Under the pieces are notes generated by a model. The model did not search any database and was not told where the DNA came from. It saw nothing but the letters and a program-made list of their open reading frames with translations. The translations under genes and the position numbers were made by a program. This document shows, in pieces, positions 1 to 8,750 of a DNA stretch of 62,070 nt. This stretch comes from CAYSYM01 sp964435115 (lineage in GTDB: Bacteria > Chloroflexota > UBA6077 > CF-72): assembly GCA_964435115.1 (NCBI GenBank), contig CAYSYM010000021.1, positions 1-62,070 on the forward strand, read 5' to 3'. Numbering within the stretch: position 1 is the stretch's first letter; every line of letters starts with the position of its first letter.

Positions 1-51
1 GGGAGGGATATCCGGATCCGGGACCTGCTTCACCGTCACGATGATGTTCAA
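1..51 (-). CDS. etfB: Electron transfer flavoprotein beta subunit, N-terminus only (partial)
   Basis: On the minus strand a TTG codon at 51-49 opens a frame that runs off the window edge and reads MNIIVTVKQVPDPDIPP. This is the characteristic first strand of EtfB (MKxLVxVKQVPD). Only 17 residues are visible. EtfB is half of the FAD-containing soluble ETF that collects electrons from acyl-CoA and similar dehydrogenases. It lies 89 bases downstream of the membrane Fe-S oxidoreductase on the same strand, the usual partner arrangement, so co-transcription is likely. The start codon is inferred because no upstream ATG fits; no strong ribosome binding site is visible. Confidence 0.75.
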   Translation of the reverse strand, partial: MNIIVTVKQVPDPDIPP

Positions 52-140
52 GGGGTGCGCCTTTTCCGCCGTTGGAAATGGAGCCCGGGCGCGCCAGCCG
101 GCGGCGGCGCGGTGGTGCCTGCATGGGACAGGCGCTCGTC

Positions 141-2234
141 TCAGTCCGCCGGCGCGTCCGATGCATCGGGCGCGGGCAGCGGGCGGACCGACGCCAGCAG
201 CACCTCCGAGATGTCGCGCACCGGCAGCTCCTCGTACGCGCCCTTCGTACGGGTCGCGTCTTCCAGCATGATCACGCAGTACGGGCAGCCGGTGGCGATC
301 CCGTCCGAGCCCGTCGCCTGGAGCTGCTCCAGCCGCAGGTGGTTGATCCGGCGCCCGCGCGTCTCCTCGACGAACACGCGCGCCCCGCCGGCGCCGCAGC
401 ACATCGCCCGCTCCCGGCTGGCGTGCTCCACCTCGCGCAGTTCCAGGCCTGGCACCACGTCCACGACGCTCCGCGGCTGGTCGTACAGGTCGTTGTAGCG
501 GCCCAGGTAGCACGGGTCGTGGTAAGCCAGGCGCTGGTCCACCCGCTGGCGCGGTTGCAGCTTCCCAGCCGCCACGAGGCCGGCCAGGAACTGGCTGTGG
601 TGGACCACCTCGTAGTGGCCGCCGAGCTGGGGGTACTCGTTGAGGAGCGTGTTGAAGCAGTGCGGGCAGGTGGCCACGATCCTCTTGATACCAAGCGTGT
701 TCAGCGTCTCCACGTTCTGCCGGGCGAGGAGCTGGAAGAGGTATTCATTGCCCGCTCGGCGGGCCGGATCGCCCGTGCACGTCTCCTGCGCGCCGAGGAT
801 ACCCACCTTCACAGCGGCGAGCTGGCACAGACTCGCGAACGCCCGCGCGATCGCCTGGTTGCGCTCGTCAAAGCTGCCGGCGCACCCGACCCAGTACAGG
901 ACGTCGATCTCGTCGACCGTCACGTCCTGTCCCACGACCGGGATCCCCAGGCCGCTGGCCCAGTCGCCACGGGTCGACGCCGGGAACCGCCACGGGTTGC
1001 CAGACGCCTCCAGGTTGTCGAAGAGCCGCTGCCAGTCCTGGCCGAACCGGTTCTCCACCAGCACCAGGTTGCGGCGCATGTCGACGATCTTCGGCACGTG
1101 CTCGATGTAGACCGGGCAGACCTGCACGCAGGCACGGCACGTCGTGCAGTCCCAGAGCACGTCGTCGATGATCGCGTCGCCCACCAGCCGTGGCTGACGC
1201 GTCGTGGAGGTGGCGTGGCTGACGCTCCCGTTCCCGTCCGCCGCCTGGCCGTTCACGGCGCCCAGCTCCGGCCCGTGCTCGAGCAGGTAGTCCTTGAGGT
1301 CCAGGATCAGCTTCTTCGGGCTCAGTGGCTTGCCGGTGCGACTCGCCGGACACTCCGCCTCGCAGCGGCCGCACTCGGTGCACGTGTACAAGTCGAGGAG
1401 GTGCTTCCAGGAGAGGTCGGTGATCTCGCCCACGCCGAGTCGCGGCGAATCCTGCTCGAACGCCTTCTCGATGTCGACGTAGCTAAGCTGGCCCTTCGGC
1501 CTGGCGGAGCGGAAGAAGACGTTGAACGGCGCGGTGATGATGTGCAGGTGCTTCGAGCGCGGCAGGTAGGTCAAGAAGGCGAGCACAGTGAGGTTGTGCG
1601 CCCACCACGAAACGATGTGCGCGCCGAGGAGGGAGCTACCCAGGCCGGCGAACAGGGGCGCCAGCGCCACGCTGATGTAGGCGAAGCGGTCGTTTCCTCG
1701 AGGCTCGTAGGCAATCAGGGTCGCCGAGGCGAGGAAGGCCGTCACCATCAGGATAGTGATGAGGCTGAGGATCACCAGCGCGTCGGCGTTGTAGGTGAGG
1801 CGATTGGGGTGGAGGAGCAGGCGCCGCAGGAACGCCAGGCCCAGGGCGACGAGCACCGCCGCCTGGAAGGTCTCCAGGGTGACCAGGAAGACCGGGTTCT
1901 GGTCCACGACCCAGGTCGGGGCTGATGGGATCACGCCGCCGACCCAGAACGTGGCGGTCATGACGGTGACGACGAGGAAGCCCCAGAAGATCAGCGCGTG
2001 CATGATGCCCGCGTACGGGTCGTTGAACATTCGCCCCTGCCCGAGCACGTCGCGCAGGAAGACGCGGACCCGGCCTCCCAGCTCATCCCAGCGCTCGTCG
2101 GGGCCGCCCAGGCGCATCAGCCGGTACAGCAGCGCCGTGCGCCGGGCAAAGATCACCCAGGCGACGACGAGGGCGAGTAGGAAGAGCAGGTTGCCCGGAA
2201 TGACTCCGAAGTACGGGTCACGGGTTGCGAGCAT
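141..2234 (-). CDS. Membrane-bound (Fe-S) oxidoreductase, ETF:(mena)quinone oxidoreductase type
   Basis: The product has 697 residues. The first ~240 form a NarI-like hydrophobic domain with five or six membrane segments. Two 4Fe-4S motifs follow, CTECGRCEAEC near residue 283 and CTTCRACVQVC near 361. Two cysteine-rich CCG domains of the heterodisulfide reductase HdrD type follow; the second ends in CCGAGGARVF near 610. This cytochrome-like plus HdrD architecture is that of the proteins proposed to move electrons from ETF into the menaquinone pool during fatty-acid and amino-acid oxidation. The etfB start just downstream supports that role. The ATG start is at 2234. Quinone type and direction of electron flow are inferred. 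Confidence 0.85.
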   Translation of the reverse strand: MLATRDPYFGVIPGNLLFLLALVVAWVIFARRTALLYRLMRLGGPDERWDELGGRVRVFLRDVLGQGRMFNDPYAGIMHALIFWGFLVVTVMTATFWVGGVIPSAPTWVVDQNPVFLVTLETFQAAVLVALGLAFLRRLLLHPNRLTYNADALVILSLITILMVTAFLASATLIAYEPRGNDRFAYISVALAPLFAGLGSSLLGAHIVSWWAHNLTVLAFLTYLPRSKHLHIITAPFNVFFRSARPKGQLSYVDIEKAFEQDSPRLGVGEITDLSWKHLLDLYTCTECGRCEAECPASRTGKPLSPKKLILDLKDYLLEHGPELGAVNGQAADGNGSVSHATSTTRQPRLVGDAIIDDVLWDCTTCRACVQVCPVYIEHVPKIVDMRRNLVLVENRFGQDWQRLFDNLEASGNPWRFPASTRGDWASGLGIPVVGQDVTVDEIDVLYWVGCAGSFDERNQAIARAFASLCQLAAVKVGILGAQETCTGDPARRAGNEYLFQLLARQNVETLNTLGIKRIVATCPHCFNTLLNEYPQLGGHYEVVHHSQFLAGLVAAGKLQPRQRVDQRLAYHDPCYLGRYNDLYDQPRSVVDVVPGLELREVEHASRERAMCCGAGGARVFVEETRGRRINHLRLEQLQATGSDGIATGCPYCVIMLEDATRTKGAYEELPVRDISEVLLASVRPLPAPDASDAPAD

Positions 2235-2247
2235 GAACGGGCTTCTC

Positions 2248-2253
2248 AGAATA
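2248..2253 (-). promoter_or_regulatory. Candidate -10 hexamer for the Fe-S oxidoreductase
   Basis: TATTCT lies 13 bases before the ATG at 2234. No good -35 is seen 16-18 bases further upstream. The assignment rests on the hexamer, its position and similar hexamers before other genes here. Confidence 0.35.
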
Positions 2254-2395
2254 CCAGAGCCACGCCCGTGGCGGTCGTGCTCGGTGCTCGACGAACCAGA
2301 ACGCGGCGACGTCCTGGCCGGGATCAGCGCTCCTTCTCCCTAAGGACATTCAGCTGGCGGGAGTCGGTGGCCGCCGACGCCCCAGGGCCGCGCCA

Positions 2396-2435
2396 CCGGG
2401 CGGGCCGGCTAGCTGCAGCCCGCCGGCCCGCCCGG
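2396..2435 (-). terminator. Perfect 14-bp hairpin in the 302-base gap 2235-2536
   Basis: The arms 2396-2409 and 2422-2435 are perfectly complementary (14 bp, almost all G-C) around a 12-base loop. On the minus strand the hairpin lies about 100 bases after the end of the alpha/beta hydrolase and before the Fe-S oxidoreductase promoter. No T-tract follows, so it may be an intrinsic-like terminator or an mRNA 3' stabiliser. I see no gene in the rest of the gap. Confidence 0.4.
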
Positions 2436-2536
2436 ATCTCAGAGGTCGCGGACGCGCCAGGGGTCGGCTGGCGGGGGTGGCTGCGCCGCGCGGCGAGGAG
2501 GTGGGTGCGGGCAGCAGGGAGCGGGGTGCTACGCGC

Positions 2537-3451
2537 TCAGGTTGCGCGGCCCGCGCTGGCCTGGGCCGGCGCCAGGAAGCGTTCGAAGAAGCCGGCCACC
2601 CGGTCGGCGTAGGCGCGCGGCTCGACGTCCGCGACCCGCGCGTGGCCGACTTCAGGCAGGACCCACTGCTCCTTCGGCTCGCCGGCCAGGTGCCAGAGGG
2701 CGTGCGACTCCTCGACCGGGATGAGCTCGTCCGCCTGGCCGTGGATAAGGAGCAGAGGTCGCGGCGCGATGCCTGCAACGACGTCGATCGGATCGAGCCG
2801 TGTCCGGTGCCGCATGCCGAGCCGCCAGCCAGCCACGAGCTCGACCGCCCAGGCGAGCACCGGCGCCAGGGCACGTGGGTAGCCGCGGGCGGCGATGGCG
2901 AACCGCACAGGGGTGCGCAGGCGCGCGAACGGACTGTCCGCGACCACGGCCGCCACCTCCCGGCACTCGGCTGCTGCCAGGATCACCGCCGCGGCTCCCA
3001 TGGAGATGCCGAGCAGCCCGATCGGGATGGGCCCGGCCTGCTCACGCACCCAGTGGACGGCCCCGACGACGTCGAGCCGCTCGAGGTAGCCCACCGAGGT
3101 CCGGTCGCCCTCGCTGTCGCCGTGGCCGCGCAGGTCCAACAGCAGCACGCTGAACCGCGGGAAGAGCCCGGTTGCCAGCCACAGGCTGGTCATCTTGTTG
3201 CCCCCGTGTCCGTGGCAGACGACGACCGCAGCCGCGGCCTGCGGCGACTGGAACCACCAGCCGGAGAGGCGCACCCCGTCCGCCGCCGGCGGGCTGACAG
3301 GCTCCGGTTCAGGCAGGCCCCAGCGCTCAGCGGAATCGTCGAGCGCGCACCGCGCCGGCCGCGTGAGCTGCTCTGCCCCGTACAGCCCGGCGACGACGAG
3401 CGCGGCCAGCACCACGGCTGCCGCCAGGCCAGCGGCGACGATCCACGCCAC
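2537..3451 (-). CDS. Alpha/beta hydrolase with N-terminal membrane anchor
   Basis: The product has 304 residues from a GTG at 3451. One hydrophobic segment (residues 3-24) precedes a complete alpha/beta-hydrolase fold. Visible features are the HGHGG oxyanion region, RGHGDSEG, the nucleophile elbow GISMGAAA, the acid in HGQADELI and the late histidine in VGHARV, so the Ser-Asp-His triad is intact. The pattern resembles membrane-anchored BAAT/dienelactone-like and YqkD-type hydrolases. The substrate is unknown. The gene starts 9 bases after the preceding hydrolase on the same strand, so pncA and the two hydrolases form one operon. It has no obvious chemical link to nicotinamide. Confidence 0.8.
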   Translation of the reverse strand: MAWIVAAGLAAAVVLAALVVAGLYGAEQLTRPARCALDDSAERWGLPEPEPVSPPAADGVRLSGWWFQSPQAAAAVVVCHGHGGNKMTSLWLATGLFPRFSVLLLDLRGHGDSEGDRTSVGYLERLDVVGAVHWVREQAGPIPIGLLGISMGAAAVILAAAECREVAAVVADSPFARLRTPVRFAIAARGYPRALAPVLAWAVELVAGWRLGMRHRTRLDPIDVVAGIAPRPLLLIHGQADELIPVEESHALWHLAGEPKEQWVLPEVGHARVADVEPRAYADRVAGFFERFLAPAQASAGRAT

Positions 3452-3460
3452 GGGTCGATT

Positions 3461-4375
3461 CTAGGCGCTCCCGGACCGAACCGCCCGCAGGAACTCCTGA
3501 ACGACCTGGATGGTGCGTGCCGGACGGCCCAGCAGGATCGTGTAGTGGTTGGCGCCTTCGATCTCAGCGCCGCGCGCGTCCGGGATCTGCCGCAGCATCT
3601 CCTGGAACCGCTCGGGAGGGAGGACGTGGTCGTCCTGGCCGAAGAAGCCGCTCGTGGCGCGCGCCACGAGCGTCGGGCAACGCACCGCCGCGTACAGCGC
3701 CGGGTAGTCCGGCGGCCCGTCCCAGTAAGCGCGGATCTCCTGCTCGACCGCGGAGCGCGCCGTGAGGGCGCGCACGCCACCGTCCGTGGGCTCGACGCTG
3801 GCGGCAAAGAACGCCTCCAGCTCTGGCGTCCACGGCTGGAGCCAGCGGGCCTGGCACAGCGGGCCCAGGTAGGCCTCGAGCGAGGGGTACACGGTGTCCA
3901 GACGCCGCACCAACGCCTCCACGCCGGCGCGGACCACCTCAGGGATGTCGGCTCCCCCGTCGATCAGCACCAGGGCGTCGACGCGCTCCGGGTACCAGGC
4001 GGCCACGATGAGTGCGATCACTGCCCCGAAGGAGTGCCCGACGAGAACCACGCGGTCGAAGCCGAGCTGATCCATGAGTGCCATGGTGTCCGCGACCTGG
4101 AGCTGGTACCCGTACCCGTGGCGCGGCTTCCCCGAGCGCCCTCGGCCGCGCGGGTCCACGGCGATCACGCGCCACTCCGGCTGCAGCGCCGAAGCCAGGC
4201 CGTCGAACGAGCGGCCGCTCGCGGTCTGGCCCGGCAGGCAAATGACGGGCCCGCCTGCGCCGGGCCAGTCCTGCAGGTGGAGGCGCAGCCCGCACAGGTC
4301 CACGTCCCGGTCCAGCCGCACGCTCCCGCCCAGCTCGGGCACGCCAGCCTGGAGCCTGGCCACGAGCGGCGCCAC
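3461..4375 (-). CDS. Alpha/beta hydrolase, esterase/haloperoxidase-like
   Basis: The product has about 304 residues, taking the GTG at 4375 as start. That codon lies 5 bases after the nicotinamidase stop. Opening the frame further upstream would overlap the whole pncA gene in another frame. Features are the LPGQTASGRSF oxyanion loop, DPRGRGRSGKP, the nucleophile elbow VGHSFGAV, a lid region with many tryptophans and aromatic residues, and a late histidine in EGANHYTIL. It is a soluble, single-domain alpha/beta hydrolase. Substrate and pathway are not recognisable. Tight spacing with pncA and the next hydrolase suggests shared transcription. Confidence 0.8.
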   Translation of the reverse strand: MAPLVARLQAGVPELGGSVRLDRDVDLCGLRLHLQDWPGAGGPVICLPGQTASGRSFDGLASALQPEWRVIAVDPRGRGRSGKPRHGYGYQLQVADTMALMDQLGFDRVVLVGHSFGAVIALIVAAWYPERVDALVLIDGGADIPEVVRAGVEALVRRLDTVYPSLEAYLGPLCQARWLQPWTPELEAFFAASVEPTDGGVRALTARSAVEQEIRAYWDGPPDYPALYAAVRCPTLVARATSGFFGQDDHVLPPERFQEMLRQIPDARGAEIEGANHYTILLGRPARTIQVVQEFLRAVRSGSA

Positions 4376-4380
4376 CGCGC

Positions 4381-4989
4381 CTACGCGCTGCGCGCCGAGG
4401 CCAGCACCTCGGCGCCGGCGCCGCGCATCTCCGCCAGGGCCCGCTCGCCGTCGCCCGGCTGGACGTCGACCGCGCGGACTCCATCCGCCACCACGGTCAC
4501 GGCGAAGCCGGCCCGGAGCGCGTCGAGGACGCTCGCCCGGACGCAATAGTCCGTCGCCAGGCCCATCACGTAGAGGTGCCGGGTGTCGCTCTCGCGCAGC
4601 AGCTCTGCCAGCAGTCGTCCCCGCTCGTCGCGCGCCTGGAAGGCCGAGTAGGCGTCTTCGGTCTCGCCCATGCCTTTCGAAACGACCACGGCGCCGGCAG
4701 GCAGCCGCAGACGCGGGTGGAATTCTGCGCCCCGCGTCCCCGCCACGCAGTGGGGCGGCCACGCACCCCCTTGGTCGCGGAAGTGCGTCGTCTTCGGTGG
4801 ATGCCAGTCGCGCGAGACGAACACGGGGCGGCCCGCGGCCGACGCCGCGCTCGCCCAGGCCGTGAGCACGGGCATTACCTGGTCCCCCTCTGCGACAGGG
4901 AGCGAGCCGCCGGGGCAGAAGTCGCTCTGCGGATCGACGAGGAGCACCGCGTCGTCTGCGCGGACCTGCGGGTCCATGGCTTCATTCAC
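4381..4989 (-). CDS. pncA: Nicotinamidase (isochorismatase-fold amidohydrolase)
   Basis: This enzyme hydrolyses nicotinamide to nicotinate and ammonia for NAD salvage. The 202-residue protein shows the full catalytic set: Asp19 (LLVDPQSDF), metal ligands Asp61, His63 and His69 (DWHPPKTTHF), Lys105 (VVVSKGMG) and the nucleophile Cys149 (GLATDYCVRAS). The length matches bacterial PncA. The start is ATG at 4989; a second ATG four codons later is possible. It is the first gene of a minus-strand operon and is divergent from the APC permease across a 359-base gap. Confidence 0.92.
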   Translation of the reverse strand: MNEAMDPQVRADDAVLLVDPQSDFCPGGSLPVAEGDQVMPVLTAWASAASAAGRPVFVSRDWHPPKTTHFRDQGGAWPPHCVAGTRGAEFHPRLRLPAGAVVVSKGMGETEDAYSAFQARDERGRLLAELLRESDTRHLYVMGLATDYCVRASVLDALRAGFAVTVVADGVRAVDVQPGDGERALAEMRGAGAEVLASARSA

Positions 4990-5348
4990 CCTCCCTGGCC
5001 CTCAGCACCTGAGGGCCTCGCGCTGCCCGCGTGAGAGGCGAAGCGCGTCTCTCTTGAAGCATGCCGGCAGGACGGGCCGGCGTCAACGACACCCACATCT
5101 CCCGCAGGGTGATTCGGTTCTCCCCACCCCCTGCCCCCTCCCCAGGGAGGGGGAGGAGTCTGTTCCCTCAGGGGGGCTGCGCCCCCCGGGCCCCCCGCTC
5201 GTTCCGCAGGCACCCCGGAGGATGGCGTGCCAGGCAACAGGTGGAGAACTGGAAGGCCCTACATCTCCCCGTGTCGGATCGGCCCGAGATCGGGGAGAGG
5301 GCGCGGCGTGTGCCATGATTAGTCAGTCGCGGGGCTTGCCTGCACAGC
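4990..5348. repeat. Divergent intergenic region with two G/C-run inverted repeats
   Basis: This 359-base gap separates pncA (minus) and the APC permease (plus), so it should hold both promoters. It contains an almost loopless 9-bp palindrome (arms 5134-5142 and 5145-5153, C-run then G-run) and a 7-bp hairpin with a 3-base loop (5171-5177 and 5181-5187). Another C-run lies just beyond. No gene is visible. The sequence resembles intergenic repeat-like DNA rather than an operator. I could not assign either promoter. Confidence 0.5.
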
Positions 5349-7472
5349 ATGCTGCCCACGCGCAGGCCCCCTGAGCACTGTGTGAACGACCAGCGGCGTC
5401 CGACGGACTCGACCCCGGTGAGTGCGGCCCCGGGGCAGGAGTCGCCCCGGGCCCCAGAGCGCATCTCGCCCACCGAGCGCCTCATCCGCGAGCGGATACG
5501 TGGCATCCGGCCTGGCAACCAGGTGGTTCGGCTGCGCCGGCCGGAGTTCGAGGGCTTTGTGCGGCTTGGCCGCGGCCATCTCGAAGCCGGCCTCGAGATC
5601 GAGCGCCCACGGGGCCTGCTCGGGCTGGCCATGCGCGCGCTCGTCGGCAAGCCCATCCACAGCCAGCTCGAGCGCCACGAGCGGCTCTCGAAAGTCAAGG
5701 CCCTGGCCGTCTTCTCATCGGACGCGCTCTCGTCGGTGGCCTACGCGCCCGAGGCCGTGCTGCTCGTCCTCCTCGCGGCCGGAACCGGCGCCATCGAGTG
5801 GATGCTACCGATCTCCGTCGCCGTGGTCCTGCTCCTGGCCACGGTCGCCACCAGCTACCGCCAGACCATCCACACCTACCCGGGCGGCGGCGGAAGCTAC
5901 ATCGTGGCCCGCGCGAACCTGGGCGAGCTGCCCGGGCTCGTCGCCGCGGCGGCCCTGTCCGTCGGCTACATCCTGACCGTCTCGGTGTCGATCGCGTCGG
6001 GCGTCGACCAGCTCGTCTCGGCGGTCCAGGGGCTGGCGCCGTACCGGCTGTGGCTGGCGGTGGGAGCGATCGCCCTCGTCACCCTCGCCAACCTTCGTGG
6101 CATCCGCGAGTCGGGCACCATCTTCACCGTTCCCACCTACGTGTTCCTCCTGGCCATGTACGGCCTCATCGGCAGCGGGCTCTTCCTCCTGGCGCGCGGT
6201 GACCTCACCGTGCCGCCGGCGCAGCCGCCGACCGTCGAGCCTGCCCCCTTCGGCGTGTTCCTCCTGCTGCGGGCGTTCGCGGTCGGCTCGGCAGTCATGA
6301 CTGGTACGGAGGCGATCTCGAACGGCGTGCCCGCCTTCAAGCCGCCGGAGGCGCGGAACGCCGCCCGAACGCTCGTCGTGATGGCGACCATCCTGGGCTC
6401 CATGTTCCTCGGCCTGACGTTCCTCATCGTCCGCGGTGGCATCGTTCCGGGCGAGGACGAGACGGTCATCTCGCTCCTCGGCCGAGCCGTGTTCGGGGAA
6501 GGGGCGCTCTACTACGTCGTCCTGGCGGCCACCGCCCTCATCCTCGTGCTGGCCGCCAACACCGCCTTTGCCGACTTCCCACGCCTGTCATCGCTGCTCG
6601 CTCGCGACGGGTACGCGCCGCGCCAGCTCGCCTTCCGTGGCGACCGGCTCGCGTTCTCCAACGGCATCCTCCTGCTCGGGCTCCTCGCGTCCGTGCTGGT
6701 GATCATGTTCGGCGGACGGATCGAGGCGCTGCTGCCGCTCTACGCTGTGAGCGTATTCCTCGCCTTCACCCTCAACCAGGCGGGCATGGTGCGGCACTGG
6801 TGGAAGGAGCGCGGGCCGGGTTGGCGCCTCAAGATGGCGGTCAACGGCGCCGGCGCCACGGCCACCGCCATCGTGACGCTGACCGCCACGACCACCAACT
6901 TCGTCGACTTCGCGAGCCCCATCATCCCGGGCGCGCCGTTCGGCTGGTGGGGCGCCTGGATCGTCGTCGTCGTCGTGCCGGCGCTGATGCAGCTCTTCCT
7001 GAAGGTGCGCGCCCATTACGAAGAGTCAGACCGCGCCCTCGCCCTGCCGCCCGCGCCCGAGCACGAGCGGGCGCTCAACCACATCGTGGTGGTGCCCGTC
7101 TCGCGGCTGAACCGTGCCACCGTGCGGGCCCTCCAGTACGCGTCCTCGCTCTCCCCGAGCGTTACCGCGGTCCACGTGGCGCTCGAGCCAGACAAGGCGG
7201 CGGGGCTCGAAGCCGCCTGGCCGGTCTGGGGCCACGGAGTCCCGCTGGTGATCGTGGAGTCGCCCTACCGCAGCCTGACGCGGCCGCTGCTCCGCTTCCT
7301 CGTGGAGCTCAAGCGGGTAGAGCAGGCCGACATGGTGACCGTCGTGCTGCCGGAGTTCGTGCCCGATTCCTGGTGGGAGCACACCCTGCACAACCAGTCG
7401 GCGCTCTTCCTCAAGGCCGCGCTCCTGTTCACGCCGGGCTTCGCCGTCACCAGCGTGCCCGTGCACGCCTGA
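5349..7472 (+). CDS. APC-superfamily amino-acid/cation permease with C-terminal UspA-like domain
   Basis: The product has 707 residues if it starts at ATG 5349. After a charged N-terminal region, residues ~110-565 hold about 12 membrane segments of the APC fold, starting with the conserved ALAVFSSDALSSVAYA helix. The last ~140 residues (from NHIVVVPVSRLN) look like a cytoplasmic universal-stress-type domain, as in many bacterial APC permeases annotated as amino-acid or potassium transporters. The true start is uncertain: GTG 5382 or ATG 5631 (MRALVGKPIHSQ) would remove an unusual 94-residue extension, and none has a convincing ribosome binding site. It stands alone. The substrate cannot be read from sequence. 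Confidence 0.8.
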   Translation: MLPTRRPPEHCVNDQRRPTDSTPVSAAPGQESPRAPERISPTERLIRERIRGIRPGNQVVRLRRPEFEGFVRLGRGHLEAGLEIERPRGLLGLAMRALVGKPIHSQLERHERLSKVKALAVFSSDALSSVAYAPEAVLLVLLAAGTGAIEWMLPISVAVVLLLATVATSYRQTIHTYPGGGGSYIVARANLGELPGLVAAAALSVGYILTVSVSIASGVDQLVSAVQGLAPYRLWLAVGAIALVTLANLRGIRESGTIFTVPTYVFLLAMYGLIGSGLFLLARGDLTVPPAQPPTVEPAPFGVFLLLRAFAVGSAVMTGTEAISNGVPAFKPPEARNAARTLVVMATILGSMFLGLTFLIVRGGIVPGEDETVISLLGRAVFGEGALYYVVLAATALILVLAANTAFADFPRLSSLLARDGYAPRQLAFRGDRLAFSNGILLLGLLASVLVIMFGGRIEALLPLYAVSVFLAFTLNQAGMVRHWWKERGPGWRLKMAVNGAGATATAIVTLTATTTNFVDFASPIIPGAPFGWWGAWIVVVVVPALMQLFLKVRAHYEESDRALALPPAPEHERALNHIVVVPVSRLNRATVRALQYASSLSPSVTAVHVALEPDKAAGLEAAWPVWGHGVPLVIVESPYRSLTRPLLRFLVELKRVEQADMVTVVLPEFVPDSWWEHTLHNQSALFLKAALLFTPGFAVTSVPVHA

Positions 7473-7478
7473 GCGCGG

Positions 7479-8750
7479 TCAGTCTCGAGGCGGGCCGGCG
7501 ACCGCGGTCACCATCCACTCGGGCCGCAGCCAGCGCCGCGCCGCCTCGCGCACTCCCTCCCGCGTCAGCGCGCGAATGATGTCCGGGTAGCGGTCCAGGT
7601 AGTCGAGACCCAGGTCGTACAGCTCGATCTCGCTCAGCACGGCCGCCGTGCCCTCGTTCGTCTCGAGCTGCCGCGGCAGGCTGCCCAGCAGGCTGCTCAC
7701 CCCGTCCGTCTGCTCCTGCTCGGTCGGGCCGTCGGCGAGGAAGCGGTCGATCTCGGCCTGGATGCTCGCCAGCGCCTGCTCAAGGTTGCGCGGGTTGACG
7801 CCGGCGCGCACCACCCACGGCCCACGGCCGTACCCGCCATGTAGCTCCGAGTAGGCGTAGTAGGCCAGCCCCTGCTCGTCGCGCACCTTCTCGCCGAACC
7901 GTCCCATGAAGTACATGCGTCCCAGGACGTGATTGGCGAACGCGAGGGCGTAGTAGTCGGGCGCTTTCCGGTCCAGGGTAGGGGTGCCCACCACGAGGTC
8001 GGCCTGGGTCTTGCCGACGAGCGCGACGTCGCGCTTGCCCGCTGGCGGGGGGTCGCTGGCCGGCAGTGAGGATTCCACCGGCTGGACGTCGGCGCTCGGC
8101 CAGTTGCGCAGCACCTGCTCGCCCGTATCCCGGGCGAGCGCTGGTGCGACGTCTCCCACCACCACCAGTGTCGTCTGATTCGGGCCGTACCAGCGGGCGT
8201 GGAAGGCCTGCAGGTCGCTCCGCGCCAATCCCCGAACGCTCGTCGGCGTGCCGATGGTGAGCCGATGGTACGGGTGGGTAGCAGGGTAGGCCAGCTCTCG
8301 CCACGCCCGGTCCGCCACCGACCGCGTATCGTCCTCGACCTCGCGCAGGTCAGTCAGGACCTGCCCGCGGACCCGCTCCAGCTCCGCCTCGGGGAACGTC
8401 GGGCGGCGCAGCACCTCGGCCAGGAGCTCCATGGCGCGCCGGAAGTCAGCGCTGAGGCACTTGATCGACACTACGGCCAGCGCGTGGCCTATGTCGACCG
8501 AGAGCCCGGCGCCCATTCCGTCCAGCTCCTCGGCGAGCGCCTCCTTGGTGATGGACTCGGTGCCCTGGCGGAGCATGCGCCCCACGAAGCCAGCCAGCCC
8601 TGCGTCGTCCGGCCGCTCGCGGCTTGCGCCCGCACGCACCAGGGCCCGCACGACGACCGAGGGGTTGGCGGTGGCGTAGCTGTGTAGCAGCGCCGTGCCA
8701 TTGGCGAGCGCCACCCGCTGCGCCTGGAGGGCCGTGGGGGCCGCCGCCAT
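7479..8750 (-). CDS. M16 family peptidase-like protein, inactive partner subunit
   Basis: The product has 423 residues with the two-domain M16 (insulinase/processing-peptidase) fold: LANGTALL near the N-terminus, the helix with ALAEELDGMGAG, VVVGDV before the linker and the C-terminal DGVSSLLGSLPRQLET region. Where the active subunit has HxxEH this one reads GFVGRMLRQGT, so the zinc site is missing. In known heterodimers (PqqF-, MPP- and YmxG-like pairs) such a subunit supplies the substrate-binding half. Its ATG at 8750 overlaps the stop of the catalytic subunit by one base (TGATG), which implies translational coupling and a 1:1 complex. Confidence 0.85.
   Translation of the reverse strand: MAAAPTALQAQRVALANGTALLHSYATANPSVVVRALVRAGASRERPDDAGLAGFVGRMLRQGTESITKEALAEELDGMGAGLSVDIGHALAVVSIKCLSADFRRAMELLAEVLRRPTFPEAELERVRGQVLTDLREVEDDTRSVADRAWRELAYPATHPYHRLTIGTPTSVRGLARSDLQAFHARWYGPNQTTLVVVGDVAPALARDTGEQVLRNWPSADVQPVESSLPASDPPPAGKRDVALVGKTQADLVVGTPTLDRKAPDYYALAFANHVLGRMYFMGRFGEKVRDEQGLAYYAYSELHGGYGRGPWVVRAGVNPRNLEQALASIQAEIDRFLADGPTEQEQTDGVSSLLGSLPRQLETNEGTAAVLSEIELYDLGLDYLDRYPDIIRALTREGVREAARRWLRPEWMVTAVAGPPRD

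Noticed and set aside
72..1925. Long open frame on the plus strand opposite the Fe-S oxidoreductase
   Set aside because: It is antisense to a gene with clear Fe-S motifs; the composition (His/Arg/Ala/Val-rich, no domain) is typical of GC-rich shadow frames.
2235..2536. tRNA or other structured RNA genes in the intergenic hairpins
   Set aside because: None of the hairpins I examined has a cloverleaf, TTCGA-type loop or CCA end; they are simple stems.
3461..4762. Hydrolase gene starting at 4762
   Set aside because: The N-terminal 129 codons would overlap pncA entirely in another frame; GTG 4375 gives a normal hydrolase.
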